Of a stretch of DNA of 64,000 bases, positions 1 through 12,585 are shown in pieces. The notes beneath the pieces were generated by a model. It worked only from the letters and a program-made list of their open reading frames with translations. It ran no database searches and had not been told where the DNA came from. This DNA is from Rhodamnia argentea (lineage: Eukaryota; Streptophyta; Magnoliopsida; Myrtales; Myrtaceae): positions 124,001-188,000 of the forward strand of contig NC_063150.1 of the NCBI RefSeq assembly GCF_020921035.1. The letters are read 5' to 3'. The translations under genes and the position numbers were made by a program. Positions within the stretch are counted from its first letter, which is position 1; each line of letters starts with the position of its first letter.

Positions 1-1302
1 AGCCAAATTACGGGAGAATTGATTAACAGTAAGGTTAGTGGGGGGGGCCACGCCTAGCGATATTTCCTCCGTTTTATCCTCCACCTGTCACGTCGCTCCC
101 CACGTTCCTCCAAACCCTTCCCAATTTGCCAGGGACAGACCCCCTTTCTGCCCACGTATATTTTAATTAATTGACTGACCTTCAAGTCTGTTTATTTATT
201 ATCATTTGCGTTGATTTTCGGTTTGATTTCAGTTTGCCGTTAATTCTTCTCCTTTCGGAACGTGGGGGGACCAAAGGTCCGGGGCCATACGGACAAGCAA
301 AACAACGTACTTTTATTTAATCTTTTCTTTCGTTTTCTCCCGATATCGAGTGCCCTTCCTTGGGCACGCAATCCTTAAGGACGTGTAGTTTATTCCAAGC
401 AATTCGTCTTTGTCGAGGCTGGAATGCATGGCCATGTCCTTTTTGATGCACGGATCGGTGCCCGGTCTAAATTAACTTGACCAACAATTGGTAAACGGGT
501 ATTCGCTTTGGGGAAAACGTAACGTTCCCCCCAATCGACATATGTCAATTTATAACGAATCAATGGTACTATCTTCACGAATACCATCTTAAGTAATTTC
601 GCGAGCTTAAAAGCACTTGCGAATCGAAGGCCCTTACCATTAACGGCGTAAGATGGAGATAAGATTGCACATATTCGAACTTAAAGTATGTAATCGAAGA
701 ATGATGAAGGAAATGAAACGGGCATGACACCCGGAAAACGGTGGGGTTTTTTGGTTGGGCGAGGCAATACGTTAAGGGTCTTCTTATTTCTTCGTTTCCC
801 TTTGGAAAATATCAAATTGCTATGTTTTTTTCTATGACTATAACACTATACAAAACATTGGTATTCTCTTCCTTCAAAAGCAACCCACCATGGCCATGTG
901 CCCCCTTTTCGTATAAAGAAAGTCACAAAATGAACCGCATAGGCCACATTTGCATTTTCCGAAGTCGTTCAACGTCAGGCATCAAAACCCATCCAAAATT
1001 CCAAACTGGGGTAGCCTTATATTCTGGGATAAGATTACATTCGTCTCATCACTCCTCAATCAACTCAAAAAAAAAAAAAAAAAAAGAAAAGAAAGGAAAA
1101 CTAGCGTCGAATGAGGCGTCCATTACAATATTTTACATTTTCTTTTTCACGCTCCTTCAGTAATCAAGCCTTGATTTTTGGAATATGTTTAAGGTAAAGT
1201 AAAATGGATTGGCCTTTTTCATTCTTGTTTTCAACGCTAAAAGGGAGGGAATTACATCGGATGGAAAAGCGAGGAGCATGACCATCATCGCACGAACGAC
1301 AG

Positions 1303-1321
1303 GGAGAGAGAGAGAGAGAGA
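1303..1321. repeat. (GA)n microsatellite upstream of the first polygalacturonase
   Basis: Short GA run about 340 bp before the start codon. GA/CT runs recur near the other array members and are a source of artificial open frames. Confidence 0.9.
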
Positions 1322-1546
1322 AAGAGGTGAAAAGAAAGCGAGGATGCTGAAGAATAAATGACAATTTGGTGGGTCAAGTCAAAGAGAAGGTTGATGACAT
1401 GAGGGAATGAGAATAATCCGGTCAACGACCCATTGACATTTGCAAGCAGAAAGTCCCCTCACAAAGGGGCATTTCCGTCATTTTGGCCTTTTTTTTTTTT
1501 TTCCATTTTCAAATTTTAATTGTGCCGAACAAAACTCAATTTCCCC

Positions 1547-1554
1547 TATAAATA
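1547..1554 (+). promoter_or_regulatory. TATA box of polygalacturonase copy 1
   Basis: TATAAATA in the context ttcccctataaataccccc, 112 bp before the ATG at 1659. The same element stands at the same distance in copy 2 and, slightly changed, in copy 3, which supports it as the core promoter. A CT-rich 5' leader follows. Confidence 0.75.
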
Positions 1555-1658
1555 CCCCCGCTCCATTGCTGCTTCAGCCGCACCACCAACACCAACGCAA
1601 CACAACAAGAGCACCCACCCTTCAACTTCTCTCTCTCTCTCTCAAAAAGTCCAAGAAA

Positions 1659-3753
1659 ATGGCCGGACTCTTCTTCAACGCTTGTCCGAATTATCGTGCG
1701 GTGGTGGTACTTGCCCTCAGCATCTTCATGTTGTTGTCCGGCTCACCATCACCTGCAACTGCAGATTCCGCTCAGTACGACGTGGTCTCTCTCGGCGCCA
1801 AAGCCGATGGCAAGACCGACTCCAGCAAGGCCTTCCTGAGCGCATGGGCGTCGGCGTGCGGGTCCACGAGCGCTGCCACCATGTACGTCCCACAGGGCCG
1901 GTTCTTGGTGCGGTCTGCCTCCTTCGACGGGCCATGCAAGAACTCGGCCATCACGGTGCGCATTGACGGCACGCTCGTCGCGCCTTCCGACTACAACGTG
2001 AACGGGGATTCGGGGTACTGGATCGTGCTCAGGCACGTGACAGGGGTCTCCGTGATTGGAGGGACCCTCGACGGGCAAGGCACAGGCCTCTGGGCTTGCA
2101 AGCTCTCCGGCAAGAGCTGCCCTAGCGGCGCTACGGTACGTGTACATATGCTGATGAGTGACGTGCACCCAATACCCAACCACAAGCAGACGCAGCAGTC
2201 TTCTTCATCTGCATTTTCCTATATTCGTCATCATAAACTGATTCGGACTTTTGGAGTCCATTTCGCCTTATTGACAGAAGTTACCATAACAAGATTTTTC
2301 TTCCTTTCGTTTGAAAAGTCGAGCACCTGCTACTTATTAAAGATTATAGCACATGGGGTTTGGTGTTTTAATTTTAATTTTTATGGAAGGCTAACTTTTT
2401 TTTAGCGCCCGTGCTTAGGCGAGTTCGACCAACTCTCCTACGTTACCAAAAAGAAAGAAAACAGAGTGCGAAAAAGAAAATAAGAAACAAAAAAAAAATA
2501 TGACTTTCTTGTATTAATGTCATGCTGCTTTTAATCCCAGAGGTCAACCATCCACAGTCTTGTTTAAGAAACTCATATGGGACCATAGGCCTCCCTCTGT
2601 TCCCAAACCTGACCCATGTGATACCTGATCCCCCGAATTATGGGAAATCAACACCATAACTAATGACGACATTACCCATTTCTATAATGGAGAGTATTAA
2701 GTGTTTTTGTGTAACACGGTGGTTGATTAGTGCTTGGTCATTTTGGTGTATGTGGGTGCAGAGCTTGGAAATTAGCAACTCTCAAAACATATTAGTCAGC
2801 GAACTCAGCTCACTCAATAGCCAGATGTTCCATATGGTCATCAACGGTTGTCAGAATGTGAAGATGCAAGGCGTGATGGTGTCGGCCTCCGGGACCAGCC
2901 CCAACACCGACGGCATTCACATCAGTGCCTCCACCGGTGTCACCATCCTCAACTCCAAGATTGGGACAGGCGATGATTGTGTCTCCATTGGCCCCGGTAG
3001 CAACAATCTCTGGATCGAAAACGTCGCTTGTGGACCCGGACATGGCATCAGGTATTTGATTGGTTGTTTTACTATCATTCCCCCACATGGATATATATCA
3101 CATGTCCTGCCAAATTTAGCATTGTTCATTAGTTGACTTGAAGGTTTATATTTCTCTATGGTGGGTTTCAGCATTGGGAGTCTGGGCAAGGATCAACAAG
3201 AGGACGGTGTCCAAAACGTGACGGTCAAGACGGTCACATTCACCGGCACGCAAAATGGAGTGAGGATCAAGTCGTGGGCCAGACCGAGCAACGGCTTTGC
3301 CAGGAACATTCTCTTCCAGCACGCCATCATGAACAATGTCCAAAACCCGATCATCATAGATCAGAATTACTGTCCCGACTCCGGTTGTTCTACTAAGGTA
3401 AAAACTCCATCCTTACCAAATTCCACGACTCAAGTGAAATTGACTAGCATTTCATAATAGAAAAAAAAAACATTATGGTGTACATTCGGATCTTCTTGTA
3501 CTGATCAAGATCTTATTGTCTCTATTAATAATAGGATTCGGGTGTTAGAGTGAGCGATGTGACATATCAAGATATCCACGGGACATCGGCGACCGAGGTG
3601 GCCGTGAAGTTCGACTGCAGCTCGAAGTACCCGTGCACCGGAATAACGATGCAAGACGTGAAGCTGACTTACGGTGACCAAGTGGCCACAGCATCTTGTG
3701 CCAATGCTGGGGGCACAGCTTCTGGCACGGAACAGCCCTCCAGTTGCTTGTAG
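1659..3753 (+). CDS. Polygalacturonase (GH28), copy 1
   Basis: Secreted glycoside hydrolase family 28 enzyme that hydrolyses galacturonan in pectin of the cell wall. Exons by eye: 1659-2135, 2762-3051, 3172-3397, 3535-3753, all with GT-AG borders, giving 403 aa (usual plant size about 390-410). A hydrophobic signal peptide covers roughly residues 1-34. The four family motifs are present: SPNTDG at 205-210, GDD at 229-231, CGPGHG at 249-254 with His253, and RIK at 287-289; Asp209, Asp230 and Asp231 are the expected catalytic acids. The ATG in aagaaaATGGCC was chosen because it precedes the signal peptide and lies below a TATA box; an open frame extends further upstream from 1440 but crosses the TATA box. 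Exon 3 ends STK where the other copies have PNQ. Sequence resembles pollen-type exopolygalacturonases, but exo versus endo action cannot be decided here. Confidence 0.95.
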
Positions 3754-4170
3754 TTGTCCCCAAATTACCAAGCCCAAAAATAAAGGGGAAAAAAGGGATA
3801 CCATCGCCAATCTTAATTAGGGTTAGTGAAGCCCAGAAGTGATTCGTCATTAATTGTGCGAGTCCTAGTATTCGACTTAGGACCAGAAGAAATTATCTAG
3901 TAGGAAAGATTGTCCAGTGTATTACACAAATCGGGTGCCTGAGCCTGCGGCGCGTCCTAGCGCACATTATGATGTGCTAGACTATTGGAGCCTGGCCTTG
4001 CATCTTATTTTCAGTTAATCCAATATTGGGAGCTTTCTCTTTGGGTCACACACGTCGAAATGAATTCTGCTTTTGCCCAAGTCCGATGCTTAATCATTTT
4101 CCATCAATCGTAATAGCTGGGTTATTAGATTTTCGTCGTAAGAATATTTCCTTTTTTTTCAAGAAATAGC
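3754..4170. other. 3' flank of polygalacturonase copy 1
   Basis: No gene seen. The stretch 3880-4130 matches the 3' flanks of copies 2 and 3, so it belongs to the duplicated unit and probably holds the 3' UTR. Confidence 0.6.
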
Positions 4171-4650
4171 TGTCGAATATCTAAATTCGATCCTATTAAC
4201 GATGTAAGAAAGTAATGAAATTCGCACAACACAAGAATTTACGTAGTTCAGCATGGGAGATGTTCCGCCTACCTACGTCCACGGGGAGATGAGATCTGTT
4301 TCACTAATAACTTAGAAAAGTGTACTGCCACTCTTTCTCACACCCTCTCTCTCTATAGAGACTTGTTTCGCCCTAAATATATATAATGAAACCCTATATG
4401 TCACAAATTACAAAATTGCCCATATAGCCTAAAATATTTAACTTTCCCATATAAATCATTCTGTGATTGAACATAAAACGCCTTTGGCGGCCCGGGGGCG
4501 CTACCCTCGCGACCCCCGCCAGGGCGGCCCCCCCGGACCCCCGCCCGCTCATCGGGGAGCGGAACCCCCGTCTTTGTGCGATCATCGAGAGCCTTTCGGA
4601 ACCGCCTCATAATCTCTTGGATAACAGAATATAAGACATCAACCTCAACA
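4171..4650. mobile_element. Solo LTR (480 bp) with 5-bp target duplication
   Basis: Begins TGTCGAATAT and ends CCTCAACA (TG...CA), flanked on both sides by ATAGC (4166-4170 and 4651-4655), the 5-bp duplication expected of LTR retrotransposon integration. Contains ttacgtagttcagcatggga and cctacctacgtccacgggga, phrases I associate with plant LTRs, and a GC-rich core at 4480-4570. Units 2 and 3 lack it at the matching place. No internal region or second LTR is present, so it is a recombined remnant. Superfamily not determined. Confidence 0.8.
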
Positions 4651-5199
4651 ATAGCGACATTTACTGATTGCTCTTTATCGTATGTAATAAAGAACCCTCA
4701 AAGCCTTTCTGGATATATAAAAATGGACACTTACATTAATATCTAAGATAACAATAAATAATACTTGCAGTTTATTCATGGAATGTTAAAATTTTGACCG
4801 GAAAGTTGACGGAAAACTTTTTGCTCAGCACGTCAAACAATCATATACTAGGTTTCATAGGACAGTGACTTTTTTTGCCCACTCTTCGTATAAAAAGATT
4901 GCTTGTGCCACAAAAGCAGTGCCATGAGGAAAGCTTGTGTGGTTGTCATCGGACATTCTAAGACAAGACATAGTTTATAACATTATATGTAGCTGCTCTT
5001 AATGGATATCAAACTAAAAAGGTTTTCCACCAATTAGGAAAAAAAAAATTACTGAATAGTTTATCTTGAACGATCAAACTTTTTTCTGTCTTTTTTTTTC
5101 TTTTTCTTTTTTGGGTGTTGTACATGTTCTCTTCTGTTTTAGTATTACTACAAGACTGATATTTAGTATATTTTTAATTGATTTGACGCTGCCAACTTA

Positions 5200-5730
5200 G
5201 GGAAAATTTTAAAAAAGGCCCGAAGTGCCATCATGTGGATATTGTTTCAAATAAGGACCTGAAGTGCTCAAATTATTTCAAAGAAGGGCCTGAAATAAGG
5301 GTATTTTTGTCCTTTTACTTTTTAATTTTTTTTTCTATTTTTCATTTGGTCTGTTTTTTTCTTTTTGCCTTTTCTTTTTCTTTTTTCTCCCTTCTCTTCC
5401 CCACCCCTCCCCCTTCCTAGACCATATTAGGCCTCGGGGGAGGGCCGGCCGCCGCCCTTGTTGAGTCGGTATCGGGCTACCCTCACCCGGGCTAGCATCA
5501 AGCGTGGGCGGCCTTGCCGGCCCAAGCAAGGGCGAGGGCAGCACTCGCTTGAGGGTCGAGGGTAACCTTCGCGCAAGGAGAGCCCTCTTGTGGATGGTCG
5601 CAGACGCTCCGTGATTCTGTAACCTATGTGTTCCCGTTCAAATGACCTTTGTGAAGTTCGCAACAAGGAGCAGAAGAGGTCACGGGTCTTGTTCTGGGCA
5701 TGGAAAACTTCATATGGAAGTGCTCCATGG

Positions 5731-5769
<39 letters not shown>

Positions 5770-6141
5770 CGCAAGCCTTTGTTGAGAACTGAGGTCGTCC
5801 ATGGAGATTAGTGAGACAAGAGATTGAGAGATTGAGTGATGCTTGGGCGGGTGAGGGTAACCATCGCCGACGTCGGCGAGGGTAGCTCGACACCGGAGAT
5901 GGCCTAGGGAGGGGAGGGGAGGGGAGAAAAAAGGAAAAGAAAAAGAAAAGGCAAAAAGAAAAAAGGAAATGACAAAAAGAAAAACAGAAAAAAAAAAAAA
6001 AGTAAATGACGAAAGTGTCCTTTGACCAAGCCCTTTTTTGAAATAATTTGAGCACTTCGAGCTCTTATTTGAAACAAGTTCCACTCTAGGCTCTTATTTG
6101 AGAAAATAATGATACTATAGGCCCTTAATTGAAAATTTTCC
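5200..6141. mobile_element. MULE-like non-autonomous element with perfect 9-bp TSD
   Basis: Flanked by a perfect 9-bp direct repeat GCCAACTTA (5191-5199, 6142-6150), the length typical of Mutator-like elements. Termini are inverted: GGGAAAATTTTAAAAAAGGC at the left matches the complement of the right end ttgaaaattttcc. Subterminal phrases on ggcccgaagtgctcaaattatttcaa also pair inversely. Interior is GC-rich then GA/CT-rich with a (GA)n run at 5732-5767. No transposase. Confidence 0.8.
5732..5767. repeat. (GA)n microsatellite
   Basis: About 36 bp of uninterrupted GA inside the MULE-like element at 5200-6141. Confidence 0.95.
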
Positions 6142-7010
6142 GCCAACTTATCACCATTGCTGTCACCTTGAAGTGAGCTCGGGATAGTCATGGATCACCT
6201 CCTGGCTTCCCGACCTCAATTTGATGGCAATAATAGCGGCAATCGAGGCCGTGGGGTTAAGTACTTTCGGGCTGGCCGGGGGAAAAGGACATTAACAGTG
6301 TCATAATATTCATGTAGCACTTGCTTCGGTGCTATAATTTTTCAAATTATCACTTAAATTAGAAACATTGGCGACTTCTGCTATTTGAAAATTTGCATGT
6401 CATTGATTTAATATTAAATCACTTGACTTGGCTCGCTGGAGAAACGATAGTCACGACAAAAAGTTTAGAACGTTGTCGTCTGGTTCCGTTCTTGGCCCAC
6501 TTCTTGGATTTGGGGATAAGTTAGGTTGCAATCGAAAAATTTGCACGAATTTACAATTACAATTTGCAATGAAGAGCAAGAGCAGGAGAAAGACGCACAC
6601 CTTGTCCTCAAGGTCAAATTGCCCTTCTCTCTCTCTCTCTTCCTCTCTTCAACCTTATCGTCCACCTCCATGACATTGACTTGTCGTTCTTCCTCTCCGA
6701 CTCTCAGTCTCAAACCCCATTTCACGAAGACTCATCTCCCATCACCGCTCTCTTTCCATCCCCTCTCCGATGTCTTGCACCAATATCGACAATAAGGACT
6801 CTCACTGAACCACTGTCAACATCCTTGGTGACCCCTCGACGAGTACTATCGGTAGGACGACCCTAAAAGCGAAAATCCTATACGACGCAAGACTCGAGCT
6901 TGCTCCAAAAGATGGCTCTAGCTTGTCACACAGAAGAAGTTAATCTGTGCCCGAAATGTGGTCTCCGGCATAATGCTTCCAACGAAGACACGCGCCTGTG
7001 CTTTGCTTGG
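6142..7010. other. Intergenic; end of duplication unit 1
   Basis: 6150-6260 is homologous to 16500-16700. From 6270 on, open frames are low-complexity (Ser/Leu-rich from CT tracts) and show no family motif. No gene supported. Confidence 0.5.
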
Positions 7011-7563
7011 GGAGAGAATTACTGAAAAAAAGATCTTAAACCTATTGCAATTATACTATTTTAGTTTCAAACATTTTTTTTTATCGGTTTAGTCCTAAAT
7101 CTTTGGTAATTGTGCTAATTCAATCTATCCGGCCAATTTTGACGTTCCGGCGCTAATGTGGGCGTTGGCCGGCACCGGCCATCTTGCGACATAATATTTT
7201 TAATAATTTTTTGAAATTTTTTTATTTTTATTTTTATTTTCCTTTTCCTTTTCCTTTCTTCTTTTTTTTTTTCTTCCTTCATCTTCCTCTAGTCGGTTAG
7301 AGGCGACGGCGGTGACCGGCTGGAGAAAGAAGAGGGAAGGGAAAAAAAGGATTTAAAAAAATCAACCAAAAATTAAATATTACATCACCTAACGATCAGT
7401 GCCGACCGACATCCATGCCATAGCCGGCCTGCTAAAATTAGTTGGATGGATTGAATTGGCCAAATTGCAAAATGTTTAGGACTAAATTAGCAACAAAAAA
7501 AAAAAGTATAGAACTGAATTAATACAATTGCAATATGTTTAAGACTTTTTTGGTAATTCTCAC
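7011..7563. mobile_element. MITE with long inverted arms (MULE-like family A)
   Basis: Left end gagaattactgaaaaaaaga followed by tcttaaacctattgcaatta; right end is the near complement (caattgcaatatgtttaaga, cttttttggtaattctcac). Flanks tttgcttgg and tttacttga agree at 7 of 9 bases. Arms carry the phrase on not-quite 'aaattggcacaattgcaa', also present in elements at 25020 and 61404. Core is GC-rich around 7290-7320. No coding capacity. Confidence 0.65.
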
Positions 7564-9621
7564 TTTACTTGAGGGTTCTACTAGGACGACGCAAGCTGCA
7601 GGTTCCTCCATGGCGGTCATTTAGGGTTAATCATGCAACTTAGTTCTTGGTCAATTTTTTGCTTTACTTGGTCAAATAAGAGTTAACTATCTTGGAAAAA
7701 AGAAAGCATGTGGGATATGGATAAGACGTGTCTTAGGTTAAGTATAGGGTCAAAGTGGGGGTAAGGTTTGTATGCAAATACATGTTTTTTTAGCTACAAA
7801 CCAAGAAATGTGCTTTACATAACTGAAGATCCATTCCATTCTTTGGCAGAGAATATTCAAATGGAACAGTCACGGGTCTCACCAAAGTCCTCATTGCCTT
7901 GCCGAAATCAAATGGTCAACACTTGCATCACATTGTATTATAGCCCATCGCATGCCTGGCTCCCTCTCTGCCTGAAACAAGGATCCCCTGAAACATGGCA
8001 TCGTGCATTCACGGATCCCAAACTTCATAAAACCCGTAAAACCAGAACTCTCTTCCTCTCCCTCGGACTCAGAAGGACGACATTGGTAGCTGTTGTCCAG
8101 AGATGCACATGTTTCCCGCAAATAAATTGGACTTTGTTACAACAATTTCAATCGCATACGTAAGTAGGTGCTGCGAATGCGGAAACGTTGTTTTGGAAGT
8201 TTGTTAAGTTTGTACAGTATAATGGTTCAACATGATTTATTAGGTAGTGATCGAACAACTTTAAGTAACAACGCCTCCAACAGTTTTTTTTTGAGTCGTT
8301 AATGGGACCATAGTATTTATCAATGCGCGAACCAAATGTTTCTCCCCAGGATCTCGGCATGTGAGCTCACCAAAATTGGTGGAAGAGGAACTAAATTTTT
8401 ATTGCATTTGCTAAATTATGAGGCTCATCATTCCCTCTGACCTTTCAGTTCAATGATTAGGACACAAATCATTGCATCCTGAACAAGACTTCGCTAAGAA
8501 AATGATTCCTCCTATCCATATGCTGCCTTTATGTTACGGTTAGGGTATTGCACTCCGCTTAGATTAAAGACAAGAATTAGAGAGAGTTAAGAAACACTAG
8601 AGAGACGGGTTTGTCACATGGGATTGTTACCGGTTGCGGCAATAATCCATGGCTCTCGTGTGCGTTCATGCACATGACCTGACCCTAATTTTTTCTGTTT
8701 GATTCAAGTGTGTAAAGACAATGAATCAATCGCTGAAGACGCCATGATCTTGGCACTCTCTTACGTTTCGACCAAGCTTTTATGAAGACTAGTTATCACA
8801 TCTCCCATATCTCTGTTCAACCCCGGCAAGTTAATCAAATACATGAACTTGTTCATGGGTAGGTCCCCGTTGACTGCATTCCTAAGAAAAGTTATTCCTT
8901 TCGGCAAGATTCATTCCATTGCGGCTATCATGCCACCGTTTAATGATCGGGGCAAAAGTGGTGAATGGACCTGGAAGCAAGTTCATCCATGCCCATCGTG
9001 AGTATGACGAATTTTTATGGGTTCATTTAATGCATATATAACCTCCAAACTATACGTAGTGCTTGGCAAGAGCCAAGTGCTATTGAGGTATATGGCATTC
9101 TTTCTCCTGCAATCAAGTTTAACGCTTCATCGAAAATTGAAAATAGCAAAAATTTGAAAAAAAGGGGATAATCGATATTCTTGAATCTGAATTTGGGGGA
9201 CCACAACTAATTGTTGCTATTGAAATGTCTCAATTTGCGCAACTAACTAAACCAGGTTAAACGAATACATGTACATATAAATGATGCTAGCTTGCCTTGT
9301 GGCTACATAAGCTGAGATGAGATCGCTTGTAAGAGAAGTCGACTTGGTATTTGGCCATGTGGAAGCATTAGAAAGTGAGAAAAGAAAGTCAATCTTCGTT
9401 CACGACCAGAACAAGAAGGAAAGGTCGTGCAAACCCCACTATAATATTCTTTGGAGTTGACATAACTGTGGTTGCTCCACATCCATCGTGGCATTGGACG
9501 AGAAATAAGCAGCTTATAACATGGCCTCTCAACCATACATAACAATAGAAACCTCGATTGGGCTTGCAAATTATTCAACTCCTTATCTAATAGGGATAAT
9601 CACACTATTCAGATTCAAAAT

Positions 9622-9822
9622 TCAAGGAATATGCGACAGGTAAGCGCTCGACATGTCATTATCCAACTTAGAATGAGCCAGAGATCTGTCCAGGTTGTAT
9701 TCCAAGAACTTCAAGTGTTCCCATTTGCCCTCCATCAGATGTTGTTGGGCATCAATCTTGTCATTTGACAAAGCTTTGGTCAAGAGTCTCATTGCTTTTC
9801 CCCGACAGCCGTTGGGGTTCAC
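9622..9822 (-). pseudogene. Unidentified relic exon, 66 codons
   Basis: An open frame with ordinary amino-acid composition (KAMRLLTKALSNDKIDAQQH near its start, then LKFLEYNLDRSLAHSKL). The duplicate at 23160-23345 keeps the same frame at first (GKAMRVLTKALSND) but then carries indels. I do not recognise the family. The open frame is interrupted by a stop just upstream, so I read it as a decayed exon of a gene that existed before duplication. Confidence 0.3.
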
Positions 9823-10240
9823 TGCTTAATCTTTGGGATACTTGACTTCAGTAATTAGCTGCGGTTCCGGTGCTTCAATCGCCTTTAATTATGGCTAAGC
9901 ATCTAGTTTTGGCATGAGTTTGAGCAAACAGATACACGTTGTTGTATAAGTATAGGGTAAAGTAGTATGCAGCAAAACCCCAAAGAATCAAGCGATACAA
10001 ACGGCAAGTTTTAAAGGGTAATGAATGTATACAGCCAAAATTTCTTTTACCAACAACATCATGAAATCATATTAAAGAGAAAGGATTTTACTAGCCTGAT
10101 AGTTTGACAATATTGTTATTATTTCTGACCACACGACCTCTCAATTAATGAGTGCTTTATGTAAAACATGTAATGATGGTGTGTTGATTTACAGGTGAGA
10201 TTATATTATTCCTGACGGTATTGTCCGGGAAGTATTGTTC

Positions 10241-12449
10241 AAAGAGAAATTACCATTAAAAAAAATATTGGAGAGAAATTACGGAAGACTGGTTGATTAA
10301 CACGGCGGATGGTGGGGGCCACGCTTTTTTTTTTATTTATGTGAGGGGGGTGGGGGGCGCCTAAGCCGACCCATATTTCCTCCGTTTTGTGCTCCACCAG
10401 TCACGTCGTTCCCCAAGTTCCTCCAAGGCCTTCTCATTTGCCCCCAACAGATCCTCTCTTTGCCCATTTCAATTTGTTGGATCTTTGTAACCTAACTATT
10501 ACTAGTGTATTATTATTATTATTATTATTATATTTTTTTAATTTCGCTTCAGTTTGTTCGTCAAGACTCGAATGCATGACCAAGTTCATTGAATTGTGGT
10601 TCGGTGCCAAATCTCAACCAACTTAACCAACTCCTTTGAGAGTTGCAGAATAGAACAAGTTGTCTAGCAAACAAGGTGTAACAAATATTTGCCTTTTGGA
10701 TTGGCACTAATTGCAGGGTGTCGATTTGCTTTCAATCTTGCGAAGATGATTCTATGGATTTGTTGCTAGATGGCATGGCGTAATGAGTCAATCACGACCA
10801 TTTTATGATTATGTACTAAGCATATGAATCATTATCTAGACTTTTCATGCGTCATTAACATGTGTTAGGAAATGAATAGTAGAGAAGGGAAAGGCGAGTA
10901 GGGATGAATGGTCCCAAGTTCCGCACAAGTTTCATCTAAAACCTGAAATCTACTCGTCAAAACACGTTCTTTATTTTTTGGAATTTAGAACTTACCCCGC
11001 ATATCCCGAAGCCCGAAATCCACCTTATCACATGTTCCAGGGTCGATTCTAGGATTTACTCATGTTCCATCTGTATTCTCAATTGAACAATTTCGGTGAA
11101 TCACCACCTTTAATGGCCACCACTTGTTACTACAATCCGCTTGACCACAACTCATATTTAGATATACAAATACATACGAAATATTAACAAAGGAAAAGTC
11201 TTAGTCATAATATCGTCGGAAATAGAAGATCGGACTTGTAGTTTCGGATTATATACTCATCATCGGATGCCACGGAATAACGCAAGATCGAACGGTACAT
11301 ATACCAAGAAAAATACAAAAAACTTCTAGAAAATCCATATAATAAATGGTTGCTGTTTATTTTCCTACTTTTGTACCTTGAATTTTCCACCCCCGAACGG
11401 TGAACAAACCAATCTACTTCTTCCGGATCTTAGGACACTTGAAGCGGGACAAGCCCCTTTACTATACAAGGGTTCCAAACTTGAAAACTTTCTGTTTAGC
11501 TGGAGCTCGCTATCTACTAAACGAGCCTTCATTGCCCACATGTTATAGGTTCCACCTACCTGGATTTTGAAACATAACTGTTGAAATAGGTTCCCTAATT
11601 TTCGAAACTTGGAATCTACCATGCATATCTTGAAACATAAAATCGGACAGGCTTTCCTTCCGGTTCTAGGTTCTACATTGGAACGATGTTCAACCCTATA
11701 GGAGGGCATGACATCCCAAAAAACGAGCAGCCAAGAAAATGGCGGAATGTTTTGGTTTGGCGAGGCAATAAGTTAAGGGTTGTCAATTTCTTCATTTTCC
11801 TATGGATACATATTCAGTTGTTTTTTTTTTTTTTTTGGTCTATAACTACAAAACTATACAAAACATTGACATTCTCTTCCTTCAAAAGTAACCCACCATG
11901 GCCATGTGCCCTTTTGCATTCTCTATGTTTTACTATAAAGAACGTCATAAAACAAACAACACAACAACATTGCAATCCAAAGTCGTTCAACGTCTGTCCA
12001 AAATTCCGAATTGGAAGCCTTATAACGTGGGATAAGATTACATGCATTTCGACACCCCTCAATCAGCTCAATACTAGCGTTCATTTGATTCTTTTTCTTG
12101 GGTAGATGATGGATAGCTCATTGTTTCCTAATGGGGGCCAGACGTGACCTTGCTCCTTCCGTAATCAACCCTTAATTTTTGGAATATGGTTGAGTAAAAG
12201 GATTTGCCTTTTTATTCGGGATGGATTCTTCAGAATATACTACAGTTACTACTCTACTCAGCATCACCTCCATTATTTGTTTTGTTATAATTCGTAGTAT
12301 TTTTTGTTTGTAGGCCATCGTAATCCGGTCGACGACCCTTTTACATTTGCAAGCAGAAAGTCCCCCGACAAAGGGGTATTTCGGTCATTTTGGCCTTTTT
12401 TCTTTTCTTTTTCAAATTTTAATTGTGCCATTCAAAACTTAATTTCCCC
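10241..12449. other. Duplicated upstream region of polygalacturonase copy 2
   Basis: Homologous to 1-1546 and, in part, to 23640-24700 (shared phrase caacccaccatggccatgtg and neighbours). 10640-11690 has no match in unit 1. No gene supported. Confidence 0.5.
10508..10532. repeat. (TTA)n microsatellite
   Basis: About eight TTA/ATT units in the upstream part of unit 2; not at the matching place of units 1 or 3. Confidence 0.9.
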
Positions 12450-12457
12450 TATAAATA
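12450..12457 (+). promoter_or_regulatory. TATA box of polygalacturonase copy 2
   Basis: TATAAATA in the same context as copy 1, 136 bp before the ATG at 12586. A short run of caacaccaa repeats lies in the leader between them. Confidence 0.75.
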
Positions 12458-12585
12458 CCCCCCACTCCATTGCTGCTTCAGCATCACCACCAACACCAAC
12501 ACCAACACCAACACCGACGCAACACAACAATAACCCCCACCCTTCCAACTTCTCTCTGTCTCTCTCTCACAAAAAGCCCAAGAAA

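Larger units (their letters stand above)
1..6270. repeat. Segmental duplication unit 1 (5'-truncated by window edge)
   Basis: First of three related blocks, each carrying one polygalacturonase gene. The start of the window (ccacgcctagcgatatttcc and the following stretch) recurs near 10316-10400 and 23676-23745. The 3' flank after the gene (catcttattttcag, about 3998) recurs near 14790. The last shared stretch at 6150-6240, beginning tcaccattgc, recurs near 16502-16590. Unit 1 carries two insertions lacking from the matching places of unit 2: a solo LTR and a 942-bp MULE-like element. Edges are estimated by eye. Positions 1-1430 hold no gene I can support; open frames there are short and unlike known proteins. 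Confidence 0.8.

Noticed and set aside
1440-1658. N-terminal extension of the first polygalacturonase by 73 codons
   Set aside because: The open frame crosses the TATA box and the CT-rich leader; copies 2 and 3 have similar but unrelated extensions, and the signal peptide starts at the inner ATG.
1520-1966. 148-codon + strand frame overlapping polygalacturonase exon 1, repeated in copies 2 and 3
   Set aside because: It is a shadow frame of a GC-rich exon; no family similarity and interrupted differently in the copies.
5624-6084. Ser/Leu-rich long frames on the - strand
   Set aside because: Produced by GA/CT microsatellite and pyrimidine tracts inside a MULE-like element.
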